The notes under the pieces: model-generated
Database searches by the model: none
What the model saw: the letters and a program-made list of their open reading frames with translations, nothing else
Told to the model about the DNA's origin: nothing
Origin: Ignavibacteria bacterium
GTDB lineage: Bacteria; Bacteroidota; Ignavibacteria; Kapaibacteriales; Kapaibacteriaceae
Reading direction: 5' to 3'
Length of the DNA: 64,000 bases
Assembly: GCA_015709655.1 (NCBI GenBank)
Contig: CP054181.1
Coordinates: forward strand, 2,228,207 to 2,292,206
In this document: positions 42,907 to 54,495 of the stretch, piece by piece
How the letters are laid out: each line of letters starts with the position of its first letter
How positions within the stretch are numbered: the first letter of the stretch is position 1
Translations under genes and position numbers: made by a program

Positions 42907-45900
42907 GTAACATTCTGCGGAAACGCATCATGGTTCTGGACGGAGCCATGGGAACCATGATTCAGCCCCTTGCCCTCACCGAAGAAGACTTCCGTGGGAA
43001 GCGGTTTCAAGACCATCCTATGGTGGTAAAAGGCAATAATGACCTCCTGGCATTAACCCAGCCCCAGGCACTGCGCAATATCCATGAAGCGTATCTCAAG
43101 GCCGGCAGCGACATTATTGAAACCAACACCTTCTCGTCAACCCGTATTGCACAGGCGGACTATGGGCTGGCGGACATTGCATACGAGTTAAACGTGGAAT
43201 CGGCTCGCATTGCCAGGGATCTTGCCCGGCAGTACACAGCCCTGAACCCGGATAAACCCCGGTTTGTGGCGGGTGCGATAGGGCCAACAAACAGGATGCT
43301 CTCCATATCGCCGTCGGTAACCGATCCCGGGCTTCGCTCGATAACATTTACGGAACTTAAAGATGCCTTTGCCGAGCAGGTTAGGGGACTGTTAGATGGT
43401 GGTGTTGACGTACTGCTTGTTGAAACGGTTTACGATACCTTGAACGCAAAGGCTGCGTTAAAAGCTATTGCCGAGGTATTCACGTCACGCGGGAGTTCAG
43501 TACCCGTCATGGTCTCAGGTACGATTACAGACCAAAGCGGACGAACGCTCTCCGGGCAAACCCCCGAGGCATTCTGGATAAGTATTGCCCATGCCCGTAA
43601 CCTGCTGAGCGTTGGTCTGAACTGCGCCCTGGGCACTGCCATGATGCGTCCGTACATCGCTGAGCTTAGTGCCGCATCCACGGTTTATACTTCGCTGTAT
43701 CCCAATGCCGGCCTGCCCAATGCCATGGGTGGATACGACGAAACGCCCGACTTCATGGCCGAAAACGTTCGTGAATACGCACAGGCAGGGTATGTGAACA
43801 TCGTTGGGGGATGCTGTGGCACAACACCCGACCACATTGCAGCGATTGCAGAAGCTGTCCGCACCCTACCGCCGCGTGCCATTCCTACCGTTCCCAAGCG
43901 CTTGCGCATGAGCGGCCTTGAGCCGTTAGAGGTACGTCCCGACAGCAATTTTATTAACGTAGGAGAACGCACCAACGTATCGGGCTCGCGTGCCTTTGCT
44001 GCCTTGATCCGTACAGAGAAATACGAAGAAGCCGTTACCGTTGCACGTCAGCAAGTTGAGAACGGAGCCCAAATCATTGACGTTAATATGGATGAAGGGC
44101 TTCTGGATGCCGAAGAAGCAATGACGAAGTACCTGCTGCTGGTGGCTGCCGAGCCCGACGTTGCCCGTGTTCCCGTCATGATTGACTCTTCGCGCTGGGA
44201 AGTGCTGGAGAAGGGGCTTGGGTGCATTCAGGGAAAATGCATTGTTAACTCGATATCACTCAAGGACGGTGAAGATGAATTTATACGCCGGGCGCAGATC
44301 TGCAGGGACATGGGTGCAGCCGTCATCGTCATGTGTTTTGACGAAGCCGGCCAGGCCGATACCGTGGCACGGCGGGTTGAAATCGCCGAACGCAGTTATC
44401 GCATCCTCACCGACCGGCTGAACTTCCCGCCTGAAGACATCATCATTGACCCCAACGTCCTCACCATTGGCACCGGCATGGCCGAGCATGACAACTATGC
44501 CATTGATTTTTTTAAGGCGGTAAAGCTCATTAAAGATACCCTGCCGTCGGTGTCAGTTAGCGGTGGAATCAGTAACGTATCGTTTTCGTTCCGTGGAAAC
44601 GAACCCGTCCGCCGTGCCATTCATGCCTCATTCCTGTATCACGCCATTCAGGCCGGCCTTGATATGGGCATCGTCAATGCAGGACAGTTAGACGTGTACA
44701 GCGAAGTTGATCCCGACCTGATGCAGCATGTGGAAGACCTGGTTTGGAACAAAAGGCCGGATGCCACAGAGCGGCTGCTTCAGTTGGCAGAAGCCTATAA
44801 GAAAACACAGACCACGGCTGCAACCCAGGATGCAGCATGGCGCAGTCAGCCCGTACGCGACCGCATAGTGCATGCATTGGTAAAAGGCATTACCGACTAC
44901 ATTGAGCAAGATTCCGAAGAAGCCCGAACCAGCCTCCCCTCGGCCCTTGCCGTTATCGAGGGTCCGCTAATGGACGGCATGAACGTTGTCGGCGACCTGT
45001 TCGGTGCCGGTAAAATGTTCCTGCCCCAGGTTGTGAAAAGCGCCCGGGTCATGAAGAAAGCAGTGGCCTACCTTACCCCGTTTATCGAAGCCGAAAAAAA
45101 GGAAGGGGGCTTACGCCAGGCCGGCAAGATTGTGCTTGCCACCGTTAAAGGCGACGTTCATGATATCGGCAAGAACATCGTAGGCGTTGTGTTAGGGTGT
45201 AACGGCTTTAGCGTTACCGACCTGGGCGTCATGGTCCCAGCCGAGAAAATTATCGATGCCGCTGTTGAGACCCAGGCTGATGCCATCGGTGTTTCAGGCC
45301 TGATTACGCCATCGCTCGACGAAATGATTCACGTAGCCACCGAAATGGAACGTCGGGGAATAACTGTACCCCTCCTTATTGGCGGCGCCACAACCTCGCG
45401 CACCCACACCGCCGTTAAAATCGAACCCCACTATTCGGGTCCAACTGCACATATTCTTGACGCCTCCCGGGCCGTCCCGGTGTTAACCTCCTTGCTAAAC
45501 CACGACATGCGTGGACAATTTGCACAGACACTCCGCCAGGAATATGCGGCCGTTCGGGAACAGTATTCCAGAAAAAACAAGTCCCACAAACTGGTCCCCC
45601 TGCAGCAGGCACGCCAGAGCCCCTTTCCCACCCCAGTTAAACCGGCCCCGCCACCAAGGCTACCGGGCATCCATCAGTATAACGACATCGACATCGGACA
45701 GGTACGAACGTTTATTGACTGGACCCCCTTCTTTTTGTCGTGGGAGCTTCGGGGCAAGTTTCCTGCCATTCTCAGTGACCCTGAAAAGGGAGCCGAGGCC
45801 ACAGCATTGTTCAATGACGCCCAGGCAATTCTTGATGAAATCGAAGCCAAACGGCTGCTAACTTTGCGTGCTGTATGTGGCATCTTCCCGTGTTGGCGAA

Positions 45901-46520
45901 CCCAGGATGATGTAGAAGTCGAAGGTTACACCCTGAACTTCCTGCGTCAGCAAACCCTTCGGGCTACAGGAACACCCTACCTTTCTTTGGCTGACTTTAT
46001 TGCTCCCGGCAGTGATCATATCGGAGCCTTTGTTGTAACTGCCGGACACGGAGTGCAGGAGCTTGTTACCATGTACACTGCCGAAAACGACGATTACAAG
46101 GCCATCATGGTAAAAGCCATGGCTGACAGGCTTGCTGAAGCTACCGCTGAGTGGCTCCATCACCGTGTCCGGACTGACCTCTGGGGTTATGCGCGGGAGG
46201 AAGCCCTTACGAATGAACAACTTATTGCCGAAGCATACACAGGCATACGGCCGGCCCCCGGATATCCCGCATGTCCTGACCACACCGAAAAGCACAAACT
46301 CTTTGCTCTTCTCGGAGCACAGCAGCGAACCGGCGTTGAACTCTCGGAATCTCTGGTGATGATGCCTGCCGCCAGCGTTTGCGGCTATTACATCGCCTCA
46401 GAGCATGCCCGCTATTTTGGAATCAGTCAAATTGGAGAAGATCAGCTGGAGGATTATGCCCGACGGAAAAACATGGACATCAGCGAAATACGCCGCTGGC
46501 TATCGCAACTGCTGGTATAA
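42900..46520 (+). CDS. metH: Cobalamin-dependent methionine synthase
   Basis: Transfers methyl from methyl-tetrahydrofolate to homocysteine through cob(I)alamin. Full length, about 1207 residues. The homocysteine domain carries zinc cysteines in GLNCALG (about residue 242) and GGCCGTT (305-306). The pterin domain begins [13 protein letters not shown]. The cobalamin domain has the lower-ligand histidine in [11 protein letters not shown] (about residue 754). The reactivation domain at the C-terminus includes [16 protein letters not shown] use ATG 42900; a GTG two codons earlier is the alternative. No cobalamin riboswitch was seen upstream. Confidence 0.97.
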   Translation: MVSNILRKRIMVLDGAMGTMIQPLALTEEDFRGKRFQDHPMVVKGNNDLLALTQPQALRNIHEAYLKAGSDIIETNTFSSTRIAQADYGLADIAYELNVESARIARDLARQYTALNPDKPRFVAGAIGPTNRMLSISPSVTDPGLRSITFTELKDAFAEQVRGLLDGGVDVLLVETVYDTLNAKAALKAIAEVFTSRGSSVPVMVSGTITDQSGRTLSGQTPEAFWISIAHARNLLSVGLNCALGTAMMRPYIAELSAASTVYTSLYPNAGLPNAMGGYDETPDFMAENVREYAQAGYVNIVGGCCGTTPDHIAAIAEAVRTLPPRAIPTVPKRLRMSGLEPLEVRPDSNFINVGERTNVSGSRAFAALIRTEKYEEAVTVARQQVENGAQIIDVNMDEGLLDAEEAMTKYLLLVAAEPDVARVPVMIDSSRWEVLEKGLGCIQGKCIVNSISLKDGEDEFIRRAQICRDMGAAVIVMCFDEAGQADTVARRVEIAERSYRILTDRLNFPPEDIIIDPNVLTIGTGMAEHDNYAIDFFKAVKLIKDTLPSVSVSGGISNVSFSFRGNEPVRRAIHASFLYHAIQAGLDMGIVNAGQLDVYSEVDPDLMQHVEDLVWNKRPDATERLLQLAEAYKKTQTTAATQDAAWRSQPVRDRIVHALVKGITDYIEQDSEEARTSLPSALAVIEGPLMDGMNVVGDLFGAGKMFLPQVVKSARVMKKAVAYLTPFIEAEKKEGGLRQAGKIVLATVKGDVHDIGKNIVGVVLGCNGFSVTDLGVMVPAEKIIDAAVETQADAIGVSGLITPSLDEMIHVATEMERRGITVPLLIGGATTSRTHTAVKIEPHYSGPTAHILDASRAVPVLTSLLNHDMRGQFAQTLRQEYAAVREQYSRKNKSHKLVPLQQARQSPFPTPVKPAPPPRLPGIHQYNDIDIGQVRTFIDWTPFFLSWELRGKFPAILSDPEKGAEATALFNDAQAILDEIEAKRLLTLRAVCGIFPCWRTQDDVEVEGYTLNFLRQQTLRATGTPYLSLADFIAPGSDHIGAFVVTAGHGVQELVTMYTAENDDYKAIMVKAMADRLAEATAEWLHHRVRTDLWGYAREEALTNEQLIAEAYTGIRPAPGYPACPDHTEKHKLFALLGAQQRTGVELSESLVMMPAASVCGYYIASEHARYFGISQIGEDQLEDYARRKNMDISEIRRWLSQLLV

Positions 46521-46606
46521 CCTCATGAATCACCACTGCAGGTTAGCAGTAACTGTACCCTCCTCAAACACACAAACCCCGGATAACCAGTTAAGGAATA
46601 CCGTAC

Positions 46607-47203
46607 GTGACCCAACCACCCATCCGAATCTGTATCATGGGCAGCGGAGCAGGAACCACCGCCCAAGCCATCATGAGCGCAATAGCAGGTGTTCACTATG
46701 CCGCAATTGTGCTGATCCTGACAAACACAAGCAAGGCCGGAATCTGTTCTGTTGCCAGTGCTGCCGGAATTCCTTGTGTTGTGGTGGATCCGGCTGATGG
46801 AGCGACCATTGTCCGCGAAATGCGAAATCATGGCGTTGACCTGGTTGTTTTGGCGGGATATCTGAAATTATTGCCGGCGGACGTTATTGCTGCAATGGAC
46901 GGCAGGGTAGTGAATACCCACCCCGCACTACTACCGCGGTATGGAGGTGCAGGTATGTACGGAAAACATGTGCACCGTGCCGTTGCACATGCCGGGGATA
47001 CTGAAAGCGGTGTCACCCTTCACTGGGTTACCGCCCGGTATGACGAAGGAGCAGTAATCGCGCAGGCTCGGGTTGCCCTGAAACCCGGAATGAGTCCCGA
47101 ATCAATCGAACAAACCGTCAGACAAACCGAAAAAGAATGGTTGCCCGTCGCAATTCTGGAGCTGGCTCAATCGTTGTGGAAAAAAAGGAATTTGCTAAAT
47201 TAG
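46607..47203 (+). CDS. purN: Phosphoribosylglycinamide formyltransferase
   Basis: Third step of purine synthesis, formylating GAR with 10-formyl-tetrahydrofolate. The 198 residues include a glycine-rich MGSGAGTTAQ loop (usually SGxGSN), the catalytic region NTHPALLPRYGG with Asn and His, and the conserved Asp in VTARYDEGAVIAQ. The start is a GTG at 46607 with AAGGA about 8 bases before it. It follows metH by 86 bases; both use folate one-carbon units. purM is at 58305. Confidence 0.92.
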   Translation: MTQPPIRICIMGSGAGTTAQAIMSAIAGVHYAAIVLILTNTSKAGICSVASAAGIPCVVVDPADGATIVREMRNHGVDLVVLAGYLKLLPADVIAAMDGRVVNTHPALLPRYGGAGMYGKHVHRAVAHAGDTESGVTLHWVTARYDEGAVIAQARVALKPGMSPESIEQTVRQTEKEWLPVAILELAQSLWKKRNLLN

Positions 47204-47398
47204 TCCTTGCGTAACCTTTTACAACAACGATTGTTAATGACTGTAGAGTACATCAAAAAAAAAACTTGTCGGTTTTTTTTGATTATGTGCTTCAAATTAG
47301 TCATTTTGAGAAATTATTATGCCCAGTAGGTTGGGTGTAATATGTAAAAAATTGAAAACCAATTTAATTGTTATTCATTGTTTCATTCCGAGGTCTTC

Positions 47399-50300
47399 AT
47401 GAACCGACGAATTCTACTTCTTGTTTTTGCTGCAGGATTACTAAGCGCAACCGCACTTGTAACCGCCGGCGGAACTGACGGAGAGAACGTACAACGGAGG
47501 AGTGGCGCCAGCGTGCCTGTTGACTCTTATCCGCTTCCATTCACCAAGGGTGGACCGAACGCCCGCACCAATCCTGCGATCTCCACAGGATACTACTTTG
47601 TTGATTCGGATGACGAAGCGCCAGACTTCTGGCGGCCGGATCCTACCCAGTTTGTAGACACGCTTACCGAGTCTGCAACCTGGCGCAGAATCGTTACTGG
47701 CCCAAACCAGTTCCCGGACGGATATTGGACAGACCCCACGCAGAATACATACGGCGGGTTTGCCTATTTCCGTAATCCCGGGCAGGCCACTGACTCTACC
47801 GACGACGCGGTAGCCGGACCGATCTCCATCGGGTTCCCGTTTTATTTTAACGGAGTCCGGTACGACTCGATCTATATCTCCACGAACGGCCTTCTTGCTC
47901 TTACGAACAGAAGGTATTTCTACGAGTATGATCAGAACGGTTATCCTGTCAATAAAACTGCATTGGAAGTAGCACCCGGTGTATTCTCTGCCTACGATCC
48001 GGCATCTGATGACCTTCGTACACGTTCCGGTGACGGACAGAACGATAACACTGCCGATAACTGGGGTTATGAATATGTTGCAATGGGTGGCTCGGTGGCA
48101 TCGCCAACACGTGGTATTCGTACCCGTACCAACACCCAACTGGACGAAGGGAGCCTGGTTAACTCTAACGCATGGACCACTGTTGGCGGACAGTTTGTTC
48201 GCCCGGCTCTTATTGCGCCGTGCTGGGATGACATGCAGGTTTCGGTTTATAACTCTGAGCTCAGCTCTGTTGACGATTTTGGTCGCGTGTACTTTAAGCG
48301 CTCACCATCAAACGACAAGTTCACTGTTTACTACGTAAATCTTACCCCAATCCGTACCAAGGTTGCATCGGTTGGCGGCGGTCCGGTCTATACCGTAACC
48401 TTTGAACCTGACAACCGTCCCGGTCAAGGTGAGCACTACAGCTTTAATGTGCAGATTACGCTTGACAGGAATGATAGTTCGGTTCGGGTGCAATATGAAC
48501 GATTCTTTGGTATCGCACCGCGTGGAGCTCTTCAACAGTATCCCGCAACTGTATGGCTGCGTTGTAACTCTACGTTTGGTGTTACAGGCCCGTCACGACG
48601 GCTGAACTGGTCCGGCTTCCCGTCTTCAATGCCGGCCTCAACACTGCTTGACTACAATGCACCAAAGTACACGCAATTCACTGAATACTGGTTTGATGAC
48701 CGTAAGCCTGGATGCGGAACCTGCGGTGTACGTGCAACGTCAACAAAGAATGACTTAAACACAACACCCAAGGACTACCTTGCTGTTAAATTCAAGCAAT
48801 GGAAGAACATCCTTCGTGTAATCCAGGTCTATTATCGTACACACCCGCTGAACGGAAACTCTCCGCTCGACTTCTCGGTTGAAATTCCATCCGACAAAGC
48901 CAACAACTACGAAATTCTGGCTGGTGAATCACGTTTGGGTATCATACAGCCGGTTGCAGTTGTTCAGAACCTGACCAACGACATTCAGGGTCCGCAGGGC
49001 GTTAACTACGTAAAACAGGGCATTAATTTCAAGGTTCGCTTCCGAATCATCAATGAAGCAACTGGTGAAATTGTTTACAACACGTCCAAGGCTGTTACAA
49101 ATTCGGCACTGATGGATCCTGACCTGTCGAACATTTCACTGTGCGATATCAACGGTAAAGAGGTCCCCTACACAGCAAAGCACTTTGTAAAGCCGTACGA
49201 ATTCGTACGTGTTACCTTCCCTCCATTTGAACCCAACCCGTTTATCGATGCTCAAATTGGTCGGATGTTCACCAGCGTTGTTGCCGAGCCACGAGACTCA
49301 AACAACATTCTGCTTGGCGATGAATGGCCGTTCGACGATACCACCGGTATTCGTTTGTTCTCGATGCGCCGCCTGAATGGTTTTAATGATGACGTTACGG
49401 AATTCCACATCGTTGGCGGTGCTCCAATGCCGTCTGTGTTGAAGTGGGTAAATATTGAATCGGACGTTGTTGACGGTGATGAAGTAACCAACAATCCGCC
49501 GCCGCCACGTGGAACCTATACTGCTGCCAATTCTGCAATCTTCTCGCTGAAGTCACCGGTAATCAGAATGAACCGGATGACGCTTGGTAACAACGATATC
49601 CCTAACCTGGGTCAGTTTGGCGGTGACCAGTTACGGTCATTCCCAATTAACCTTGCAAACCGCAAGAAGGCAGTTCTGTCATTCTCCTACCAAAGGGCCG
49701 GTAAGCTTACATCAATCGCTCGCGGCTTCTCGGATAACCGTCTGATTGGCCCGGAACATTACGTTAACCTCCGTGTAATGAACAACTTCAACGCAAAAGG
49801 TAACCGTAAACCCGACCGCTTGCTGCTTGAATTTGCCACCCCATCCAACGATGGTATTAACGGTATTACCAACATTCCAACCAACAACTGGCGACTGGAT
49901 ATTGCCAAGCTTGGCGGCAACGACTACCTGCAACCATTTACAATTTGGGGTGGTGGCGGTTACGGTCGTGGGTACGATATTAAAGACTACAACATGCAGC
50001 TTGCCAACGACTACACACCGCCAACCGGTGGTTTGCGCGAAGACCTGTTCGACGATGGTAAGGACGTTGAGTTCTTTAAAGTGACTATCCCGATCCCGGA
50101 TACCGTTATGCGCTGGAAAAACGAAGGTGGACGTAACTTCCGCTTCCGCTTGTCGGTTCAGGCAATGAAGAACGCAACACCGCCAATGCCGGCTGATGAC
50201 GAAGACAACTTCTTTGTTGACAACGTTAAGATCCTCTTCCCCGATGAAGTAACCGACGTTGAGTTCTCCAACATTTCACTGATCTGGCCGTACACCATGG

Positions 50301-52168
50301 CACCTGCTTCACAGGTTACCCGTATCCCGATCCGTGTAAAACTTTCAAACAACACCAACCTTGCAGCTCCGGCATTCTCGGTACGCCTGCAAATCAAACC
50401 CTTCGGTAACGAAGTACAACAGATTTACTGCCGTACCATTACCGTTCCGACGCTTGCCGGTAACCGCGAAGTTCTGCTCCCGTTCCCGGATGCGAACTTC
50501 CGGAACACAACACCCGGCCGTTACAAGATTACCGGACGTATCTTCTTCCCGGGTAATGACTTAGATACCACCAATGACTCTACGGCAGCTGACTTTACCA
50601 TTCTGTATGGTCCGTCATTCGCCTACGAAGAAAACCCGCTCAATCCCGTTAACGATGTTCCCAAACTCCAGTTCTCCGGTGTAACCGGTAAGGGGCTTAA
50701 CCATCGTGGTTCATCGAATGGCGGTTCAGCAGGAAACTACTATGATGGCGGTTATTTCTATATCGGTGGTGCTCTTGGTGCTCAGTACACCGGTGGTTAC
50801 CTGAACGGGTATCCGGGCGGATTTGGTGCCAGTGACCAGTACGGTGCTGATGCCGGTAACGCTTCAGGTCAGATTGCAGCCCGTTTTACCCTGTATTCTC
50901 AGGATACAGTTATTGGTTATCAGGCTTACTGGGGTGAACTCAACCAGGACTATCTGAACATCTCGTTCTCGCTCTATCAGGACCAAGGCGGTGTGCCGGG
51001 TGACACGCGTGTTGCCAACAGCACCATCCTTCGTCGCCGTGGTGAAGATGAAACCGGTCAGTGGACGGAACCCCAGTTTGGTAAGTATGTCACTTATCTG
51101 CTTGAAAAGCCTGTTGTCATTGCACCGGGTGAATACTGGGTGTCGGTTGCCCAGATGGGTACTGAAGGCTACGAACTTGGTGCCTCGGCCACAAGAATGG
51201 GTATGGTTACCACACTGTTCTCTGACGTTCCAACACTTGGTATTGCCAACAGAACGCTGCTGGTTGACAAGAACTTCCGCGTTCGCAACCGGAGTGGCGC
51301 TCTTATCAATGACAACCGCTTTGCATACGAATTAACCCGATTCTCCGGAGACTGGGTACAGTTTACTCCCACAATCGGCAACCCGGGTTATCCGCACCTG
51401 AACTCACTTGGCATGAGCCTTGGCTATCCAACATTTACTCAAGGTTCATGGATTCCGCTTCTGCGTCCCTACTTCGGTCAGCGCTCCTATGCCTCACCGC
51501 CAGTCTTCGTTGACTGCTTTATTCCTGTAGAGCTCACCTTCTTCGAAGCCAAGGCACGTCAGGCTGGTATTGACCTGTTCTGGGAAACCGGATCGGAACA
51601 AAACAATCAAGGATTCAACGTAGAGCGTCGTGTACTGCGCGAAACAACGAACCTCACGTCTGGCAAAACGGGTCTGACCTGTACTGATAACAGCCCGGCC
51701 TCCGATGCTCCGTGGGAAAATATCGGCTTCATCGCCGGCGCAGGGAACAGCACCCAAACACTGAACTACCGCTTCTTCGATGACAAGGTAGAAAATGGCT
51801 ATACCTACGAATACCGTCTGCGTCAGCATGACTTCGATGGTCGTGAGTCGTTCTCGAACATTGTCAGCGTTGTTAAAACCGGTCTCGGTATTGCTCTCGA
51901 AAACAACTATCCAAACCCGGTTGCCAACAAGACTACGTTCCGCTTCCGTGTTGTTAACAACTCCAAGGTTAAACTTGAGTTGTTCGACATGATTGGGAAC
52001 CTGGTTCAAACACTGTACAATGGCGAAGTTGCCGGCTCAACCGGTGAATATGCCGTTGAGTGGAACGGTAAGAATGCCGATGGCCACGATGTTCAGTCTG
52101 GCACCTACATGTACAAGCTTACCGCTGGTGACGACATCTTGTCGAAAACACTTACGGTAGTTCGCTAA
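47399..52168 (+). CDS. Very large secreted surface protein with type IX sorting domain
   Basis: About 1589 residues from the ATG at 47399, where the signal peptide starts (MNRRILLLVFAAGLLSATAL). The upstream codons to 47378 are not needed. The body is beta-rich, with long Asn/Gly/Pro-rich segments and no catalytic motif. Near the C-terminus an FN3-like domain reads VELTFFEAKARQAGIDLFWE and QGFNVERRV, and the last 90 residues (NNYPNPVANKTTFRFRV, then LELFDMIGNLVQTLY) are a textbook type IX sorting domain. The A/T-rich 195 bases before the gene (47204-47398) hold no other gene; a strong terminator follows it. Its size and dedicated transcript suggest an abundant surface component, perhaps an S-layer protein (inference). 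Confidence 0.88.
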   Translation: MNRRILLLVFAAGLLSATALVTAGGTDGENVQRRSGASVPVDSYPLPFTKGGPNARTNPAISTGYYFVDSDDEAPDFWRPDPTQFVDTLTESATWRRIVTGPNQFPDGYWTDPTQNTYGGFAYFRNPGQATDSTDDAVAGPISIGFPFYFNGVRYDSIYISTNGLLALTNRRYFYEYDQNGYPVNKTALEVAPGVFSAYDPASDDLRTRSGDGQNDNTADNWGYEYVAMGGSVASPTRGIRTRTNTQLDEGSLVNSNAWTTVGGQFVRPALIAPCWDDMQVSVYNSELSSVDDFGRVYFKRSPSNDKFTVYYVNLTPIRTKVASVGGGPVYTVTFEPDNRPGQGEHYSFNVQITLDRNDSSVRVQYERFFGIAPRGALQQYPATVWLRCNSTFGVTGPSRRLNWSGFPSSMPASTLLDYNAPKYTQFTEYWFDDRKPGCGTCGVRATSTKNDLNTTPKDYLAVKFKQWKNILRVIQVYYRTHPLNGNSPLDFSVEIPSDKANNYEILAGESRLGIIQPVAVVQNLTNDIQGPQGVNYVKQGINFKVRFRIINEATGEIVYNTSKAVTNSALMDPDLSNISLCDINGKEVPYTAKHFVKPYEFVRVTFPPFEPNPFIDAQIGRMFTSVVAEPRDSNNILLGDEWPFDDTTGIRLFSMRRLNGFNDDVTEFHIVGGAPMPSVLKWVNIESDVVDGDEVTNNPPPPRGTYTAANSAIFSLKSPVIRMNRMTLGNNDIPNLGQFGGDQLRSFPINLANRKKAVLSFSYQRAGKLTSIARGFSDNRLIGPEHYVNLRVMNNFNAKGNRKPDRLLLEFATPSNDGINGITNIPTNNWRLDIAKLGGNDYLQPFTIWGGGGYGRGYDIKDYNMQLANDYTPPTGGLREDLFDDGKDVEFFKVTIPIPDTVMRWKNEGGRNFRFRLSVQAMKNATPPMPADDEDNFFVDNVKILFPDEVTDVEFSNISLIWPYTMAPASQVTRIPIRVKLSNNTNLAAPAFSVRLQIKPFGNEVQQIYCRTITVPTLAGNREVLLPFPDANFRNTTPGRYKITGRIFFPGNDLDTTNDSTAADFTILYGPSFAYEENPLNPVNDVPKLQFSGVTGKGLNHRGSSNGGSAGNYYDGGYFYIGGALGAQYTGGYLNGYPGGFGASDQYGADAGNASGQIAARFTLYSQDTVIGYQAYWGELNQDYLNISFSLYQDQGGVPGDTRVANSTILRRRGEDETGQWTEPQFGKYVTYLLEKPVVIAPGEYWVSVAQMGTEGYELGASATRMGMVTTLFSDVPTLGIANRTLLVDKNFRVRNRSGALINDNRFAYELTRFSGDWVQFTPTIGNPGYPHLNSLGMSLGYPTFTQGSWIPLLRPYFGQRSYASPPVFVDCFIPVELTFFEAKARQAGIDLFWETGSEQNNQGFNVERRVLRETTNLTSGKTGLTCTDNSPASDAPWENIGFIAGAGNSTQTLNYRFFDDKVENGYTYEYRLRQHDFDGRESFSNIVSVVKTGLGIALENNYPNPVANKTTFRFRVVNNSKVKLELFDMIGNLVQTLYNGEVAGSTGEYAVEWNGKNADGHDVQSGTYMYKLTAGDDILSKTLTVVR

Positions 52169-52189
52169 TCCGAAACCTGCACGCTAACC

Positions 52190-52227
52190 AAAGCCCCCTG
52201 CCAAAAACAGGGGGCTTTTCTTTTTTT
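52190..52227 (+). terminator. Rho-independent terminator after the large surface protein gene
   Basis: AAAGCCCCCTG at 52190-52200 pairs with CAGGGGGCTTT at 52208-52218 around a 7-base loop, followed by a T-rich run to 52227. It begins 22 bases after the stop codon. Confidence 0.92.
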
Positions 52228-52275
52228 GTAGCGCCACAGTGTTAATGTTGTAAACCAACGTTTAGCAATGCAATT

Positions 52276-53262
52276 ATGAGTACAGATCCCACAGAGCCGA
52301 ACCAAACACTGGAATTTGTCCGCCGGGCTTTTCAACAACAACAGGATGCAATCACACGTACGGCAGAAAGTGTCGATGCTGCGTGGGCTGATGCGGCACA
52401 GTACATCGCGGCGGCACACTCAGTTGTAACCACCGGCCTGGGTAAGTCAGGCTTCATTGCCAAAAAGATGTCGGCAACTCTTAACAGCCTGCGCATTCAG
52501 TCGGCAAGTATGCACCCTGTTGACGCTTTACACGGTGACTGCGGTTTTTTAACTCCGTCCGACGTCCTGGTGGCATTTTCGAAGAGCGGCGAAACTCCTG
52601 AGCTGATCGGGTTTGCAAAACACGCCAAAACGATTGGATTGCCTGTTGTGGCAATTACCGCAAGGCCTGAATCATCGCTTGGTGCTCTGGCTTCGGTGGC
52701 TGTTACAATTCGGGTGCCGGCAGAATTGGATTCCAATGGTATCATCCCAACGGCATCCACAACCACCATGCTTGTAGTTGCCGACATCCTGTCGCTTCTT
52801 GCATCAAAACAGCGCGGTGGAACGGTTGAAGACCTGCTGATCACGCATCCGCAGGGGGCTATTGGCTGGTCGCTCCACCAACGGGTGCAGGATGTTATGC
52901 GGTCGGGCGGGCAGCTCCCCAAGGTTTCGCTGCAGGCAACACTTACCGAGGCGCTCTCGGAACTCTCCGGTAAGGGGCTTGGAGCTGTGTGTATCGTTGG
53001 TGATGAAGACAGGCTTGAAGGAATCATCACCGATGGTGATATCCGCAGGTTTGTTGCCTCCGGGAAACCGGTTGAGCAAACCCGTGCTTCCGAGGTAATG
53101 ACCTCGGCTCCGGTAACCATACAGCCGGAGGCTCTGCTTCACGAAGCACTTGTCCTGATGGAACAGCGGGAACGCCAGATTGGCGTACTCCCTGTTACCA
53201 ACGGACGTATCTGCGTGGGGCTGATACGGATACACGATGTGGTCAAGATGTCGCAGCGGTGA
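52276..53262 (+). CDS. kdsD: Arabinose-5-phosphate isomerase (KdsD/KpsF)
   Basis: Converts ribulose-5-phosphate to arabinose-5-phosphate, the first step toward KDO for lipopolysaccharide. The 328 residues are one SIS domain (about 35-180; TTGLGKSGFIAKKMSATLNS and AFSKSGETPELI are the sugar-phosphate motifs) followed by two CBS domains (about 205-325). This layout is diagnostic of the KdsD/GutQ/KpsF family; KdsD is the default assignment. It indicates a Gram-negative outer membrane. Confidence 0.93.
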   Translation: MSTDPTEPNQTLEFVRRAFQQQQDAITRTAESVDAAWADAAQYIAAAHSVVTTGLGKSGFIAKKMSATLNSLRIQSASMHPVDALHGDCGFLTPSDVLVAFSKSGETPELIGFAKHAKTIGLPVVAITARPESSLGALASVAVTIRVPAELDSNGIIPTASTTTMLVVADILSLLASKQRGGTVEDLLITHPQGAIGWSLHQRVQDVMRSGGQLPKVSLQATLTEALSELSGKGLGAVCIVGDEDRLEGIITDGDIRRFVASGKPVEQTRASEVMTSAPVTIQPEALLHEALVLMEQRERQIGVLPVTNGRICVGLIRIHDVVKMSQR

Positions 53263-53323
53263 GGTTTGCTGGTACAGGTCTAACCGTTGCCCTTGGGTTG
53301 ATCTGACCGTACGCTGCTGTGCA

Positions 53324-54436
53324 CTACCGTGGTGGTACAGTTGGTGCAGGTGTAATCAACGGCATCGATCTGCGTGATGGTGCAGGCTTGCGTTGCTGTT
53401 GTGGCTGACGTCGTGGGTTACTCCGCACGGCATTTCGCTGTGCCGGCTGCTGGCGCGGTTTAGGCGCAACCACTGCTGGTTTCTGAGCTGCAGGTGTCTT
53501 TGGCGCAGGTGCCTTTGCAATAGGTGCTGCCGGTTGAGAATTTTGCTGAGCCTGCGGGGTAGGGGATTGCACTGGAAGTCCCTGCTGTGACGGTGGCTGA
53601 GCGCTGCTAACAACATCGGTACGCGTAATAACGATAGAGCGGACGGCTTCGCCCTTCCTGCCAAAGAGCGGCAATGGTTCTCCGTTGCGAATGAAGCGTA
53701 CACCACCAACATTCGTAACATTGAGAACAAATTTTTTATGTGCGGACCAATTATACTCGGTGCCCGGTACCAGAACCTGCTGCTGCGTACGCTCACCGTC
53801 CATCGTTATGGTAATCCAGGCTGAATCAGAAACAACGGCATCTAACCTGATACTGTCAGCATCGCCCGTACCGGATACATTGTCAGGGACGGTAATAACA
53901 TCGGCTGCCGGAACTCCGGCATCAGTAGTTGGTTCGTCCGACGAACTTGCTACCCACACAAAAATTATAATTAAAATTAATACAGCAAGGACGGCTGCTG
54001 CCATTACAAGGCGGGGTCTGTTTCCAAGTGATATGCTGTTCAGGGAACGCAGTGAACCGATTTTCTTAATGCCATCGCCCAGAACTTCCGAGGCGCGGCT
54101 AACGCCCTGCTCAACGGCTGCCGTAGCGCGTTGGACTGTTGATTCAAGACCCGATGATTTTGCAGGTGTCTCTGCAGCACGCGGTAACCGTACGGACTCT
54201 TCGTTGCCCTCGAAAGAAACGCGCATGAGCTTTTCAAGCTCGGCATGTGTAATGCCCAGGGCAGAGCCAATTGTTTTCACGAACGAACGGATATACACTG
54301 CCGGCAGGATATCATATCTGCCACGCTCCAGAGCTTCGATATATGGTTCACGAACCTTGGTAACAACAGACAGGTCTCGAATGCTTAACCCTTGTTGTTC
54401 GCGTTCTGCTTTTAGTCTCTGTGCCAGTGGATCCAT
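53324..54436 (-). CDS. RodZ-like helix-turn-helix membrane protein
   Basis: A 370-residue bitopic protein. Residues 1-65 are the RodZ-type HTH (LAQRLKAEREQQGLSIRDL and YIEALERGRYDILP). A linker (about 75-135) leads to one transmembrane helix (MAAAVLAVLILIIIFVWVA). The periplasmic part contains a DUF4115-like domain (SAWITITMDGER, WSAHKKFVLNVTNVGGV), then a Pro/Gln/Ala-rich tail. The family links MreB filaments to the cell wall machinery, so a role in cell shape is likely. No mre genes are in the window. Confidence 0.82.
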   Translation of the reverse strand: MDPLAQRLKAEREQQGLSIRDLSVVTKVREPYIEALERGRYDILPAVYIRSFVKTIGSALGITHAELEKLMRVSFEGNEESVRLPRAAETPAKSSGLESTVQRATAAVEQGVSRASEVLGDGIKKIGSLRSLNSISLGNRPRLVMAAAVLAVLILIIIFVWVASSSDEPTTDAGVPAADVITVPDNVSGTGDADSIRLDAVVSDSAWITITMDGERTQQQVLVPGTEYNWSAHKKFVLNVTNVGGVRFIRNGEPLPLFGRKGEAVRSIVITRTDVVSSAQPPSQQGLPVQSPTPQAQQNSQPAAPIAKAPAPKTPAAQKPAVVAPKPRQQPAQRNAVRSNPRRQPQQQRKPAPSRRSMPLITPAPTVPPR

Positions 54437-54495
54437 ACGGTTTAAAAGTTATCGCCAACGGAACTGCAAACATGCTTCATTTTTAGCTTGTAACA

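Noticed and set aside
53263-53323. Terminator between kdsD and the RodZ-like gene
   Set aside because: No stem followed by a T tract is present in either direction.
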